Shown here piece after piece: positions 25,908 to 35,441 of a stretch of 64,000 bases of DNA. The stretch is from positions 310,001 through 374,000 of the forward strand of contig JALHOW010000004.1 in NCBI GenBank assembly GCA_022842785.1, read 5' to 3'. The translations under genes and the position numbers were made by a program. The notes under the pieces were generated by a model. It saw only the letters and a list, made by a program, of their open reading frames with translations. It was not told where the DNA came from and searched no databases. The stretch comes from Hyphomicrobiaceae bacterium. GTDB lineage: Bacteria > Pseudomonadota > Alphaproteobacteria > Rhizobiales > Hyphomicrobiaceae. The number at the start of each line of letters is the position of its first letter. Positions within the stretch are counted from its first letter, which is position 1.

Positions 25908-26974
25908 GGAAACTGCTCGGAATGAGCGTCGGGCTCGCTGCCATCGGCAGCATGCTCGCCGTCACCGCGGCCGAAGCACAGACGACGGTTCGCGTCGGCT
26001 GGTGCGCCCGCACGATCAGCTCGGCGGCAGCCCCGTTCGCCATCGCGACCAAGATGGGCTGGTACGAGAAGATGGGCGTGAAGGTCGAGCTCGTGCCGCT
26101 GCCGGGCTCGGGTGACTGCGCCAAATTCGTCGCGACGGGCGAGACCATGCTCGCGTTGCCGTCGGTCGAACCGGTGACCGTCATGCGCGCCCAGGGCGCC
26201 AAAATCAAGACGTACTACACGGCCTACCTCGGCAACATCTATGGCCTCGCCGTCCCCGTGGACAGCAAGATCCAGACAATGGCCGACCTCAAGGGCAAGA
26301 AGATCGGCGTGATCGGCATGGCCTCGGCCAGCGCCATTATCGTCCGCGCCCTTGCCAAGGAAGAGGGCATGGACCCCGACAAGGACATCTCCGTCGTGGT
26401 CGCGGGTGAAGCTGGCCAGACCGCGGCGCTCGTGCGCAATGGCTCGGTCGACGCGCTCTCGCAGTTCGACACGCAGTACGCACTCGTCGAGAACGCCGGC
26501 GTGAAGCTGCGTCGCCTCAAGCATCCCTCGATCGACAAATTCCCGTCGAACGGCTTCATCGCGATGGAAGACACGCTGGTGAAGAACCGGAAGGAAGCGG
26601 TCGCAATCGCCCAGGGCTATGCCATGGGCACGCTGTTCGCGATCAACAACCCCGAGGCCGCCATCCGCATCCTCTGGGAAATGTGGCCGCAGACGAAGTC
26701 GACGAGCAAGGACGAGGCGACAGCGCTCACGCACGACATCTCGACGCTCAATGCGCGCGCGGTCTCGTGGCGCCTCGAGTCGGTCGGTGCCAAGCAGTGG
26801 GGTGAGAACCTCGTCGAGAACTACCAGGCCTATTTCGACTGGCTGCTCGCGAACGGCACGATCAAAGAGAAGGCTTCGGCCGCGGATGTCCTCGACAATT
26901 CGCTGCTCGGCGACATCAACAAGTTCGATCAGGCAGCCGTGATCAAGGCCGCCAAGGAGTGGAAGGCGAAATAA
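25904..26974 (+). CDS. ABC transporter substrate-binding protein, NMT1/SsuA-like
   Basis: A 356-residue periplasmic binding protein with a signal peptide ending AEAQ at about residue 26. The fold is NMT1/SsuA-like: FAIATKMGWYEKMGVKVELVPL, then ALPSVEPVTVMRAQGAKIKTYYTA and LKGKKIGVIGMASAS. An AAGGAGG site precedes ATGAGG, which overlaps the permease stop. WCARTISSAAAP near the N-terminus would line the ligand pocket. The ligand is unknown; amides or pyrimidine-like compounds are guesses from the divergent amidase. Confidence 0.93.
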   Translation: MRKLLGMSVGLAAIGSMLAVTAAEAQTTVRVGWCARTISSAAAPFAIATKMGWYEKMGVKVELVPLPGSGDCAKFVATGETMLALPSVEPVTVMRAQGAKIKTYYTAYLGNIYGLAVPVDSKIQTMADLKGKKIGVIGMASASAIIVRALAKEEGMDPDKDISVVVAGEAGQTAALVRNGSVDALSQFDTQYALVENAGVKLRRLKHPSIDKFPSNGFIAMEDTLVKNRKEAVAIAQGYAMGTLFAINNPEAAIRILWEMWPQTKSTSKDEATALTHDISTLNARAVSWRLESVGAKQWGENLVENYQAYFDWLLANGTIKEKASAADVLDNSLLGDINKFDQAAVIKAAKEWKAK

Positions 26975-27001
26975 CGCTTCCCACCAAGCGAACATCACTC
27001 A

Positions 27002-27033
27002 TGTGGCCGGATACCGAAAGGCGTCCGGCCACA
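27002..27033. terminator. bidirectional hairpin between convergent genes
   Basis: TGTGGCCGGA (27002-27011) pairs perfectly with TCCGGCCACA (27024-27033) around a 12-base loop. It lies between the binding-protein gene and the convergent cupin gene, 27 bases after the former. Only weak T-rich sequence follows on either strand, so termination strength is uncertain. Confidence 0.6.
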
Positions 27034-27035
27034 AT

Positions 27036-27389
27036 TCATTTGAGCTCGACGATGATGACGTGGGTCGGCGTATAGCCGGTGTTGGCGCCGATGTGTGTCT
27101 GCGCGTCGGAATACAGGACGTCTCCCGCCTTGAACTCACGCGTGAGCACCTTGCCGTCCGGCAGCGTAATCGTCCGCTTGAACGGCCCGAGCGCATACAG
27201 GACAAAAGCATTGTGGCGATGCTGGTTGGTCACCTGACCGGGAAGGTCGCGGTATTCGAGTACGCGAACGCGGTCGTTCTCGAACTTCAATCTGTACTTG
27301 TCGCCGTCCGTCTGAAGTGGATCCTGGGCCAGCGCCGGCATACTTGTGAGCGCAAGCAAGCACAGAGCAACCGCACGACACCAGACCAT
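27036..27389 (-). CDS. small exported cupin-like protein
   Basis: A 117-residue protein from the ATG at 27389, chosen because GGAGG lies five bases before it and the product then starts with a clean signal peptide (CRAVALCLLALTSMPALAQ). In-frame starts at 27401 (ATG) and 27407 (GTG) are alternatives. The core (QVTNQHRHNAFVLYALGPFKRTITLPDG) resembles a cupin strand set with a His pair but lacks the full metal-binding motif. Function unknown. It is convergent with the ABC operon. Confidence 0.7.
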   Translation of the reverse strand: MVWCRAVALCLLALTSMPALAQDPLQTDGDKYRLKFENDRVRVLEYRDLPGQVTNQHRHNAFVLYALGPFKRTITLPDGKVLTREFKAGDVLYSDAQTHIGANTGYTPTHVIIVELK

Positions 27390-27444
27390 CACAGCCTCCA
27401 TCGTCACAGAAATCAGCTCGAACTGTAGTGCGAAAATCCGCGAG

Positions 27445-28254
27445 TTAGTGTGCCATCAGGACGGGTATAGGTGCGTGGGCGAGCAGGTGGCTCGTCGCGC
27501 CGCCCCAGATCATGTGGCGCAACCGGCTCTGCGTATAGGCCCCCTTGATGATGAGGTCGGCGCCAAGCTTCAGCGCCTCTTCCATCAGCGCATCGCCGGG
27601 CTTTCGTCCAGCAAGGCCGAGCGTCAGTTCGCGGGCATGTATACCGTGACCGGCCAGCCAATCGCAGCACTGCTCGCCCGAGGGGCCGGGAACGGTGATG
27701 CCTTCCATGGTGAGGACGACGACCGTCTTGGCAAGTTTCAGAAGCGGCAGCGCATCTGCGTTGGTGCGAGCCTGCTCAGTCGAGCGGTTCCAGGAAATGA
27801 CGATCGTTTCGCCGAATGACTTGGGCGGCGTCGGCGGCGCAATCAGGACCGGGCGGCCGCTCTCGAACAGAACGCCTTCGAGCGTTGTCATGCGCGGGCC
27901 CGTCGCCTCGGCGGTGGGCCTGCCGAGAACGGTAATGTCATAGACGCGCGAGAGCGAGCCGAGGCCCGCGTCGTCGACCGATGCGCCCGCCTTCCAGCGA
28001 CGTCGCGGCATCTGTCGGCCGGCAAAGTAGGTGTCGAATGCTTCCCGCGCCTTGGCTACGTAGCTGCCGTCGTTCCAGTCGGCTGGCGGGAAGGTCACGG
28101 CCACGATCGGATCCGGCGCGACGATCTCGACGTGGACGGGGCGCAGAGCGATGCCCTCGACCAGACTCTCGAATTTGCCTGCAAGCTGATCGGCCGTCGC
28201 CAGCACGGACGGCATGCTGTCGCTTTGATCACACGGCACGAGGATGGTTTTCAT
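27445..28254 (-). CDS. universal stress protein with two UspA-like halves
   Basis: A 269-residue protein starting at the ATG at 28254 (MKTILVPCDQSD). Its C-terminal half (GADLIIKGAYTQSRLRHMIWGGATSHLL) matches that of the protein at 1602-2435 and again lacks the Ser/Thr that closes the UspA nucleotide loop. The N-terminal half keeps a Usp-like first strand. The two genes are paralogues 25 kb apart. A role in stress tolerance is family knowledge; the signal is not shown. It stands alone. Confidence 0.85.
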   Translation of the reverse strand: MKTILVPCDQSDSMPSVLATADQLAGKFESLVEGIALRPVHVEIVAPDPIVAVTFPPADWNDGSYVAKAREAFDTYFAGRQMPRRRWKAGASVDDAGLGSLSRVYDITVLGRPTAEATGPRMTTLEGVLFESGRPVLIAPPTPPKSFGETIVISWNRSTEQARTNADALPLLKLAKTVVVLTMEGITVPGPSGEQCCDWLAGHGIHARELTLGLAGRKPGDALMEEALKLGADLIIKGAYTQSRLRHMIWGGATSHLLAHAPIPVLMAH

Positions 28255-28475
28255 AGCCCCTCCTTTTCTAGCCAGGACCCAAGGCAAGCTCCTGCCGCCT
28301 CAAGGCCATGCCTTCTGCCCTCCGGGAGTGCTCCCCATAAGCGCGACGGACGAATCAAGGCCCGTTCATCGGGCTTATGATCCGAGACTAACACGATAAT
28401 CGCAAACATGGGCAGGGGATTGCGCGCCTTCATGCGCCGAGGCAGCCGCAGGCACGGGCGGCTGCCAATGGGGGC

Positions 28476-30107
28476 TCAGGCAGCGCGCAGGCGACCGGCG
28501 AGACCGTCGGCTATCAGGCGGCGCGTCTCGGGTACGCCGTAGAGAGCAATAAACGAGCCGAAGCGCGGCCCCTGCGACTGTCCGAGCAGCACCTCGTAGA
28601 TGGCGCGAAACCAGTCGCGCAGCGTTTCCTTGTCGTAGCCATTAGCCTTACCGGCTTCGTAGACAATATTCTGCAAAGTCTCTGCATCGGCGTCGGCCGG
28701 CGCATCCGCGAGCGCCTGATCGAGCGCGGCAAGGGCTGCCGTCTCGACATCGGTCGGCGCGCGAAACTTCTTCTCCGGCTTCACGAAGTCCTCGTAGTAG
28801 CGCACGGCATAGCCGACGAGCTTGTCGAGGAGCGGATAGCGCTCGGGGCTCGCACCCGGTACGTGGCGCTTGATGAAGCCCCACAGCACCGCTGCGTCGT
28901 GGGCATTCGATGCCGAGACGAGGTTAAGGAGCAGCGCGAACGAAATCGGCAGCCCCGCCGCCGGCGGATGCCCCGTATGAATATGCCAGACAGGGTTGTC
29001 GAGGCGCTGCTTCGGCTCTTCCGACGGGTACTTCCCGAGAAACGTGAGATACTCGTCGACCGCGCGCGGGATCACGTCGAAATAGAGCCGCTTCGCCGTC
29101 TTCGGCTTCTGGTACATGAAAAGAGAGAGGCTCTCCGGGCTCGCATAGGTCAGCCATTCCTCGATGGAGAGGCCATTGCCCTTGGTCTTGGAGATCTTCT
29201 GGCCCTTGTCGTCGAGGAAGAGCTCGTAGTTGAAGCCCTCGGGCGGCGTAGCGCCAAGCGCGCGGCAGATCTTCGATGAGAGGGTCACCGAGTCGATCAG
29301 GTCCTTACCGGCCATTTCGTAGTCGACGCCGAGCGCGGTCCAGCGCAACGCCCAGTCGGCCTTCCATTGGCACTTGACCGCGCCACCCGTAACCTTGGTC
29401 TCGACCTTCTCGCCCGTGTCGGGATCAACATAGACGATCGTGCCCGCCTTGGGATTGCGCTCGACCATCGGCACTTGCAGCACGCGCCCCGTGCGCGGCG
29501 AGATCGGCAGGAAGGGCGAGTAGGTCGCGCGCCGCTCCGGCCCGAGCGTCGGCAGGATGATGTCCATGACTTGGTCATAGACCTCCAGCATGCGCAGGAG
29601 GGTCGCGTCCATGGCGCCCGACTTGTAGGCCGTCGTCGCCGACATGAATTCGTACTCGAAGCCGAACTGGTCGAGGAAGACACGAAGCCGCGCGTTGTTG
29701 TGGTGCGCGAAGCTCTCGTGCGTACCGAAAGGATCGGGCACGCTGGTCAGCGGCTTTTCCAGATACTCGGCGAGCATATCGCCGTTCGGCACGTTGCCCG
29801 GCACCTTGCGCAGGCCGTCCATGTCGTCGGAGAAACAGATAAGATGGGTCTTGCGGCGCCCCTCGGTCAGAACCTCGAAGGCATGGCGCACCATGCTCGT
29901 GCGGGCGACTTCGCCAAAGGTGCCGATGTGGGGCAGGCCCGAGGGGCCATAGCCAGTCTCGAACAGCACCGGGACTTCGGGGTCGCGCTTCAGCCGATCG
30001 AGCCGGGCGATCAGGCGGCGGGCCTCCTCGAAGGGCCATGCGCGGCAGGCGTGCGCGACCGCGATCTCGTCGGGGTCGATCCCGTGATGCGTATTCGGAA
30101 TGGTCAT
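28476..30107 (-). CDS. lysK: lysyl-tRNA synthetase, class I
   Basis: A 543-residue class I LysRS, the form found in archaea and some bacteria including many alphaproteobacteria. The HIGH-type motif is [11 protein letters not shown] and the KMSKS-type motif is [26 protein letters not shown] is highly typical of LysK. I chose the ATG at 30107 (MTIPNTHHG). It charges tRNA-Lys in the cytoplasm. The gene is divergent from an acyl-CoA synthetase. Whether a class II lysS also exists cannot be seen here. Confidence 0.95.
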   Translation of the reverse strand: MTIPNTHHGIDPDEIAVAHACRAWPFEEARRLIARLDRLKRDPEVPVLFETGYGPSGLPHIGTFGEVARTSMVRHAFEVLTEGRRKTHLICFSDDMDGLRKVPGNVPNGDMLAEYLEKPLTSVPDPFGTHESFAHHNNARLRVFLDQFGFEYEFMSATTAYKSGAMDATLLRMLEVYDQVMDIILPTLGPERRATYSPFLPISPRTGRVLQVPMVERNPKAGTIVYVDPDTGEKVETKVTGGAVKCQWKADWALRWTALGVDYEMAGKDLIDSVTLSSKICRALGATPPEGFNYELFLDDKGQKISKTKGNGLSIEEWLTYASPESLSLFMYQKPKTAKRLYFDVIPRAVDEYLTFLGKYPSEEPKQRLDNPVWHIHTGHPPAAGLPISFALLLNLVSASNAHDAAVLWGFIKRHVPGASPERYPLLDKLVGYAVRYYEDFVKPEKKFRAPTDVETAALAALDQALADAPADADAETLQNIVYEAGKANGYDKETLRDWFRAIYEVLLGQSQGPRFGSFIALYGVPETRRLIADGLAGRLRAA

Positions 30108-30310
30108 GACAACGTACGGCGGCACTGCAGGCGCCGCCCTCTCTCAGGCCTCGGACAGGTGGCGAACCCTATGGACGTGTGGACGTGACGTCAACGATCC
30201 GCATGGAATGCAGACGAAATGTCCATTGGTGTTTCTCTCAGGATGTCGACGGCCTAAACTCGGCTCAAACGGGCGCCAGAAGCGCCGCCGGGACCTCGGG
30301 AGGATAATTC

Positions 30311-31930
30311 ATGCGCGACTACCAGACCGCCCACTGCGAAATGTCCGTGCCGTCAGCCGAAAAGGACCTTCTCCAGGGACGCCTACGCGAGGGACTGAAT
30401 GCGGCGGTCGAATGCTGCGACAGGTGGGCCTCGGACGGCCGTGTGGTGCTCGAATGGATCGGTCGCGACATGGAGCGCGAAACCGTCACCTTCGCGGCGC
30501 TCAAAGTGGAGTCCGAGCGCTTCGCCAGCCTGCTCAAAAAGCGTGGCATCGGCAAAGGCGACATCGTCGCCGGCCTCCTCCCGCGCATTCCCGAGCTGCT
30601 GACCGTGGTGCTGGGCACGTGGCGCGCGGGCGCCGTTTACCAGCCGCTCTTCACGGCATTCGGCCCCAAAGCCATCGAAACGCGCATCGCGGGCGACAGT
30701 GGCAGCGGCGCGAAGCTGGTCATCACCGACCGCGCGAACCGTTCGAAACTCGATGAGGTGCAGGACTGCCCGCCGGTCATCGAGGTGGATAGGACCGGGG
30801 TCACACCCGGCACGATCCCGCTAATCCTGGCCGACGAGCCGACCGGCATCGCGCCCGTCGTCCTCAAGGGCGATGACCCGTTCGTGCTGCTCTACACATC
30901 CGGCACGACCGGCAAACCCAAAGCCGTGCTCTATCCGCTGACCATGCTGCTGCCGGTCGGCATCTACATGCGCGACGCGATCGACCTGAGGCCCGAGGAC
31001 AACTACTGGAACATCGCCGATCCGGGCTGGGCATACGGGATGCTCTACGCGCTGATCGGGCCGCTGCTGCTCGGCCATACGACGACTTTCTACGAAGGCG
31101 GCTTCACGGTCGAAGCCACCATGCGCATCGTGCGCGACCTCCGGATCACGAACTTCGCAGGCGCGCCGACGGCCTACAGGATGCTCATGGCAGCCGGTCC
31201 GGAGGCGGCAAAGGTCGCGGCTGGCACGTTGCGCGTTGCCTCGAGCGCGGGCGAGCCACTGAACCCGGAAGTCGCACGATGGGCCAAGGCGGCCCTCAAC
31301 GTGCCGCTCAAGGACCACTACGGGCAGACCGAGACGGCCATGCTGGTCAACAACCACCACGCCGTCGAACACGCCGAGAAAGAGGGCTCGGCCGGCTATG
31401 CCATGCCAGGCTTCCATATGGAGGTGCTGGGCGATGATCTCCAGCCGGCGGCAACGGGCAAGCCCGGCATTCTGGCCGTGGACATGAGCCGCTCCCCACT
31501 CAATACATTCAAGGGCTATTGGCGCACGGAAACGCCCGCCATCCAGGGCAACTGGTATCTCACCGGCGATACCATGATGCGCGACGCCGACGGCCACTTC
31601 TTCTTCGTCGGTCGCAGCGACGACATCATCACGTCGTCCGGCTATCGCATTGGCCCCTTCGACGTCGAAAGCGCGCTCATCGAGCATCCGGCCGTCGCCG
31701 AGGTCGGCGTCATCGGCAAGCCCGACCCGGAGCGCACCGAGATCGTCAAAGCCTTTATCGTGCTCAAGACCGGGCACAGCGGCACGCCGGAGCTGACGGC
31801 GGAGCTGCAGGAGCACGTGCGCCGTCGCCTCGCGTCCCACGCCTTTCCGCGTGAAATCGCCTATCTCACGGAACTGCCGAAAACGCCGAGCGGCAAGATC
31901 CAGCGGTTCATCCTGCGGCAGATGAACTAA
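30311..31930 (+). CDS. AMP-forming acyl-CoA synthetase
   Basis: A 539-residue adenylate-forming enzyme that activates a carboxylic acid to its CoA thioester. The P-loop is [25 protein letters not shown] is the A5-type motif, [25 protein letters not shown] the hinge, and [11 protein letters not shown] carries the catalytic Lys near the end. The strong GGGAGG site sets the ATG. It resembles acetyl-/propionyl-CoA or medium-chain synthetases; the acid is not determined. It stands alone between lysK and gap. Confidence 0.9.
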   Translation: MRDYQTAHCEMSVPSAEKDLLQGRLREGLNAAVECCDRWASDGRVVLEWIGRDMERETVTFAALKVESERFASLLKKRGIGKGDIVAGLLPRIPELLTVVLGTWRAGAVYQPLFTAFGPKAIETRIAGDSGSGAKLVITDRANRSKLDEVQDCPPVIEVDRTGVTPGTIPLILADEPTGIAPVVLKGDDPFVLLYTSGTTGKPKAVLYPLTMLLPVGIYMRDAIDLRPEDNYWNIADPGWAYGMLYALIGPLLLGHTTTFYEGGFTVEATMRIVRDLRITNFAGAPTAYRMLMAAGPEAAKVAAGTLRVASSAGEPLNPEVARWAKAALNVPLKDHYGQTETAMLVNNHHAVEHAEKEGSAGYAMPGFHMEVLGDDLQPAATGKPGILAVDMSRSPLNTFKGYWRTETPAIQGNWYLTGDTMMRDADGHFFFVGRSDDIITSSGYRIGPFDVESALIEHPAVAEVGVIGKPDPERTEIVKAFIVLKTGHSGTPELTAELQEHVRRRLASHAFPREIAYLTELPKTPSGKIQRFILRQMN

Positions 31931-32171
31931 CCCCCACGCCGGTTGTAGTGCCCGCCCACACAGCAACCGGCACGGCTGCAGCGCGTTCATCAACCAAGGA
32001 ATAGCAGCCTTCCTGGCGCGGCCTTGCGCGCGCGCGGGCGTTCAGGGTATGGCTCAGCCCAACAAACGCCGCGCGGCAGCAGCATTTTTGAGCTTCCGCC
32101 GCTCGCAAGCCGATCGCCCGGTGCCGGCACGGCGCCGATCCTTCCACCAGCATCCACGCGGGAGCAGATCC

Positions 32172-33182
32172 ATGGCCGTAAAAGTCGCAATCAACGGGTT
32201 CGGACGCATTGGGCGCAACGTTCTGCGCGCCATCGTCGAGAGTGGCCGCAAGGACATCCAGGTCGTCGCCATCAACGACCTCGGCCCGGTCGAGACGAAC
32301 GCCCACCTCTTCCGCTTCGACAGCGTGCATGGCCGCTTCAACGGCGAGGTGAAGGTCAACGGCGACACGATCGATGTCGGCACCGGCCCGATCAAGGTCA
32401 CCGCTGTGCGCAATCCGGCCGAGCTGCCGCACAAGGAACTCGGCGTCGAAATCGCACTCGAGTGCACGGGCATTTTCACGTCGAAGGAAAAGGCCTCGGC
32501 GCATCTCACGGCCGGCGCCAAGCGCGTCATCGTTTCTGCGCCTGCCGACAACGCCGATCTCACGGTCGTCTATGGCGTGAACCACGACAAGCTGACGAAG
32601 GATCACCTCGTCATCTCGAATGCCTCGTGCACGACGAACTGCCTCGCGCCCGTCGTGAAGGTGCTGAACGACGCCGTCGGCATCGAGAAGGGCTTCATGA
32701 CGACGATCCACGCCTACACGGGCGACCAGCCGACGCTCGACACCATGCACAAGGATCTGTACCGCGGCCGCGCCGCAGCGCTCTCGATGATCCCGACGTC
32801 GACGGGTGCTGCCAAGGCCGTCGGCCTCGTGCTGCCGGAGCTGAATGGCAAGCTCGACGGCGTGTCGATCCGCGTGCCGACACCGAACGTGTCGGTCGTC
32901 GATCTCAAGTTCGTGTCCAAGCGCGCGACGACGGTGAAGGAGATCAACGAGGCCATCCAGGCGGCTGCCGCCAAGGGCCCGCTCAAGGGCATTCTCGGTG
33001 TGACGAGCCAGCCGAATGTCTCGATCGACTTCAACCACGATCCGCACTCCTCGACCTTCGCGCTCGACCAGACGAAAGTCATGGACGGCAATCTCGTGCG
33101 CATCCTCACCTGGTACGACAACGAGTGGGGCTTCTCGAACCGCATGAGCGACACGGCCGTCGCGATGGCGAAGCTGATCTAG
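32172..33182 (+). CDS. gap: glyceraldehyde-3-phosphate dehydrogenase
   Basis: A 336-residue enzyme, the usual length, that interconverts glyceraldehyde-3-phosphate and 1,3-bisphosphoglycerate with NAD(P). It starts [16 protein letters not shown] behind GGGAGCAG. The active-site Cys is C153 in [13 protein letters not shown], with the partner His in [10 protein letters not shown] about 27 residues on. It is followed by a clear intrinsic terminator. The pgk and fba genes are not adjacent, and rpe lies 12 kb away. Confidence 0.96.
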   Translation: MAVKVAINGFGRIGRNVLRAIVESGRKDIQVVAINDLGPVETNAHLFRFDSVHGRFNGEVKVNGDTIDVGTGPIKVTAVRNPAELPHKELGVEIALECTGIFTSKEKASAHLTAGAKRVIVSAPADNADLTVVYGVNHDKLTKDHLVISNASCTTNCLAPVVKVLNDAVGIEKGFMTTIHAYTGDQPTLDTMHKDLYRGRAAALSMIPTSTGAAKAVGLVLPELNGKLDGVSIRVPTPNVSVVDLKFVSKRATTVKEINEAIQAAAAKGPLKGILGVTSQPNVSIDFNHDPHSSTFALDQTKVMDGNLVRILTWYDNEWGFSNRMSDTAVAMAKLI

Positions 33183-33224
33183 CGATTATCTTCTGCGATC
33201 GGTTTTCGCTGAGCTTCTAATGGA

Positions 33225-33262
33225 CGTGCGATCATCCCCCGGATGGTCGCACGTTTTGTTTT
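33225..33262 (+). terminator. intrinsic terminator of gap
   Basis: CGTGCGATCATCC (33225-33237) pairs with GGATGGTCGCACG (33241-33253) with one G-T wobble and a three-base loop. It is followed at once by TTTTGTTTTG. It lies 42 bases after the gap stop codon. Confidence 0.85.
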
Positions 33263-33460
33263 GCACAGGGCGCGGACGGTCGCACGAAACTCCCTGAAAT
33301 AACGGCATTTCCAAACCATTCGACACGGCGGTTTGTCGTCTGCCCGGCCGGTTCGGCCGCGCGATGATTGCTGCATTGCACAACCCGTGCGGCGTTGACG
33401 GACGCTCGCAGCGGCCTTGATCGCGCATCAAAATAATGAGACCTTTCTTCTCGCATCGCA

Positions 33461-33482
33461 GACCACTCTTGCGAGAGTGGTC
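33461..33482. promoter_or_regulatory. perfect inverted repeat upstream of the TRAP operon
   Basis: GACCACTC (33461-33468) and GAGTGGTC (33475-33482) are exact inverted copies separated by six bases. With the operon start about 80 bases downstream, this is a good operator candidate for a dimeric repressor or activator. No regulator gene is adjacent. An RNA hairpin role is the alternative. Confidence 0.45.
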
Positions 33483-33563
33483 CGAGGCGAAACAAGTGAT
33501 CGCGCATGAGCGAGCCGGCGCCTTCAGAATGCTGGCCGTGCGCAAGCTGGGAGGTAAACACCG

Positions 33564-34685
33564 ATGTCGATCCGCAATTTGGCGGTGGGAGCTGCGTGCG
33601 CGCTCGCTCTCGGGGTAACGGCCTTTGCGCCGGCTGTGCTCGCTCAGGACAAGCCGATCAAGATCCGCATCCAGTCGGTCATCCCGACCTCGGCGGACGA
33701 AGTCACCATGCTCAAGGACTTCGCGGCCGACGTTGCGGCGCTGACCGGCAATACCGTGACCATGGAAGTTCTGCCTGCGGGCGCGGTGGTCGCCGTAAAC
33801 GACACGCTTGATGCCGTCGACAAAGGCCTCATCGAAGGTGGCTTCGCATGGACGCACTACTGGTCCGGCAAGCATCCCGCGGCGACGCTCTTCGGCTCGC
33901 CGGCAGCCGGATCTGGTCTCGGCCTCGACAATCTCGCCTGGCTCGCCTGGTACCAGTACGGCGGCGGACAGCAGCTCTATGACGAGCTGTGGAAGGAGAT
34001 GAAGGTCAACGTCAAGGGCTTCATGCTCCAGCCCGTCGGCCCTGAGGCACTCGGCTGGTTCAAGGCCCCGATCAAGGATATGGCGGACTTCCGCAAGCTC
34101 CGCTTCCGCACGCCGCCCGGCATTCCCGGCCAGATCTATCGTGACATCGGCGTGGCTTCAGTTGCGATGGGTGGTGGCGACATCCTGCCGGCGCTCGAGA
34201 AGGGCGTGCTCGACGCGGCCGAGTGGTGCTGCCCGAAGCCAGATATGGTGTTCGGCTTCCAGAAGGTGCTGAAGCACTACTACCTCGAAGGCCTGCACCA
34301 GAACGTCGTCAACGCCGACATGTACCTCAATGGCGATGTCTGGAAGAAAATGTCGCCGCATCAGCAGAAGGCCATGGAAGTTGCCGCCAACGCCGCGCTG
34401 CTGAAGGCGCATTCCTATCGTATCGTCGAGAACGGCAAGGCGCTCAAAGAACTCGTCGAGAAGCACGGCGTCCAGCTCCATGCGACGCCTGACGCCTACT
34501 TCAAGGAATACGGCGACGCGGCCAAGAAGGCCTTCGAGAAGCACGCCTCCGAGAACGCGTTCTTCAAGAAGGTGTGGGACAGCCAGAAGGCGTTCGCTGA
34601 CACGGCGATCCCGTTCTGGGCCCGCGCGCAGAAGGCCAACGCTGGCATCACCGGCGCTTACGCCGCCTCTCTCGAGAAGAAGTAA
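33564..34685 (+). CDS. TRAP transporter substrate-binding protein (DctP type)
   Basis: A 373-residue periplasmic protein with a signal peptide ending VLAQ at about residue 28. The DctP fold is shown by KIRIQSVIPTSADEVTMLKDFAADV, then FKAPIKDMADFRKLRFRTPPGI with the conserved Arg that binds the ligand carboxylate, and LEKGVLDAAEWCCP. It resembles the TRAP subgroup annotated for mannitol or chloroaromatic compounds, but the ligand is really only known to be an organic acid by family. GGGAGG precedes the ATG. It heads a three-gene operon. Confidence 0.93.
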   Translation: MSIRNLAVGAACALALGVTAFAPAVLAQDKPIKIRIQSVIPTSADEVTMLKDFAADVAALTGNTVTMEVLPAGAVVAVNDTLDAVDKGLIEGGFAWTHYWSGKHPAATLFGSPAAGSGLGLDNLAWLAWYQYGGGQQLYDELWKEMKVNVKGFMLQPVGPEALGWFKAPIKDMADFRKLRFRTPPGIPGQIYRDIGVASVAMGGGDILPALEKGVLDAAEWCCPKPDMVFGFQKVLKHYYLEGLHQNVVNADMYLNGDVWKKMSPHQQKAMEVAANAALLKAHSYRIVENGKALKELVEKHGVQLHATPDAYFKEYGDAAKKAFEKHASENAFFKKVWDSQKAFADTAIPFWARAQKANAGITGAYAASLEKK

Positions 34686-34698
34686 CGCACATACGCAA

Positions 34699-34724
34699 CG
34701 GCTGCGGGCTCAGGTCCGCAGCCG
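34699..34724 (+). other. stem-loop between TRAP binding-protein and small-permease genes
   Basis: CGGCTGCGG (34699-34707) pairs perfectly with CCGCAGCCG (34716-34724) over an eight-base loop. There is no U run, so it is unlikely to stop all transcription. Stem-loops in this place often protect the upstream message and give more binding protein than permease. That role is inferred. Confidence 0.55.
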
Positions 34725-34784
34725 CACCAAGCGCTGATTTTTCTGGCGCGCCTCGCGCGTTTGCCCGGGGCAGGGGGCCGACGA

Positions 34785-35387
34785 ATGTCCAATGGACCAG
34801 AGCAGACGCCGGAGCTCGTGGACGAGCTCATCGCGAGCCGTCGTGAGGGCAGCGGATTGCCCGATGACATGCCGCGCTGGATGGCCGGCACGATCACGGC
34901 GATCGATACGATCAATCTTTGGGCTGGACGCATCTTCGCGTGGCTCACGGTGCCCTTGATCGCCGCAGTGATGTACGAGGTCACCGCGCGCTACGTCTTC
35001 ACCGCGCCGACTGCGTGGGCCTACGACATGAGCCGTTTTCTCTGCGGTGCCATGTTCGTTCTCGGCGCCGGCTATGCGCTCTCGAAGGGCGTCCACATCC
35101 GCTCCGATTTCCTCTACCGCAACTGGTCCGGGCGGACGCAGGGCACCGTCGATGTGGTGCTCTACATCGTGTTCTTCTTCCCGACGATGCTCATCCTGTT
35201 CTGGGTTTGCGGCGACTGGGCTCTGACGTCGCTCATGCGCGGCGAGCGCGGCATGGATACGTCCTGGGCGCCACTGCTCGGGCCTGTGCGCATGTCTCTG
35301 CCGGTCGGCATCGCACTTCTCACCTTGCAGGGCGTTGCCGAGACGCTCAGGGCCGCCTACGCGGCGACGCACGGAAGATGGCCCTAG
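34785..35387 (+). CDS. TRAP transporter small permease (DctQ type)
   Basis: A 200-residue inner-membrane protein with four helices, as usual for DctQ. I chose the ATG at 34785 (MSNGPEQTP) behind a G-rich site, eight codons inside a longer frame. The segment VMYEVTARYVFTAPTAWAYDMSRFL is typical of the family's second helix. The N-terminal 45 residues before the first helix are longer than usual and charged. It pairs with DctM to carry the ligand in with sodium. Confidence 0.9.
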   Translation: MSNGPEQTPELVDELIASRREGSGLPDDMPRWMAGTITAIDTINLWAGRIFAWLTVPLIAAVMYEVTARYVFTAPTAWAYDMSRFLCGAMFVLGAGYALSKGVHIRSDFLYRNWSGRTQGTVDVVLYIVFFFPTMLILFWVCGDWALTSLMRGERGMDTSWAPLLGPVRMSLPVGIALLTLQGVAETLRAAYAATHGRWP

Positions 35388-35441
35388 CGTGAAATTCGAT
35401 AAATCCACAGGATCCGGCGGCACCGAGGCAGGACACTAGGC

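Larger units (their letters stand above)
33183..33563. other. intergenic region with gap terminator and candidate TRAP operator
   Basis: The stretch holds the gap terminator (33225-33262), a gene-free part, and a perfect inverted repeat (33461-33482) about 80 bases before the TRAP binding-protein gene. I see no convincing small gene. The AT-rich stretch around 33428-33450 may hold the TRAP promoter, but no clear -35/-10 pair can be picked. Confidence 0.6.

Noticed and set aside
31938-31981. GCCGGTTG / CAACCGGC inverted repeat after the first acyl-CoA synthetase
   Set aside because: The loop is 28 bases and there is no U run, so it is too weak to call a terminator.
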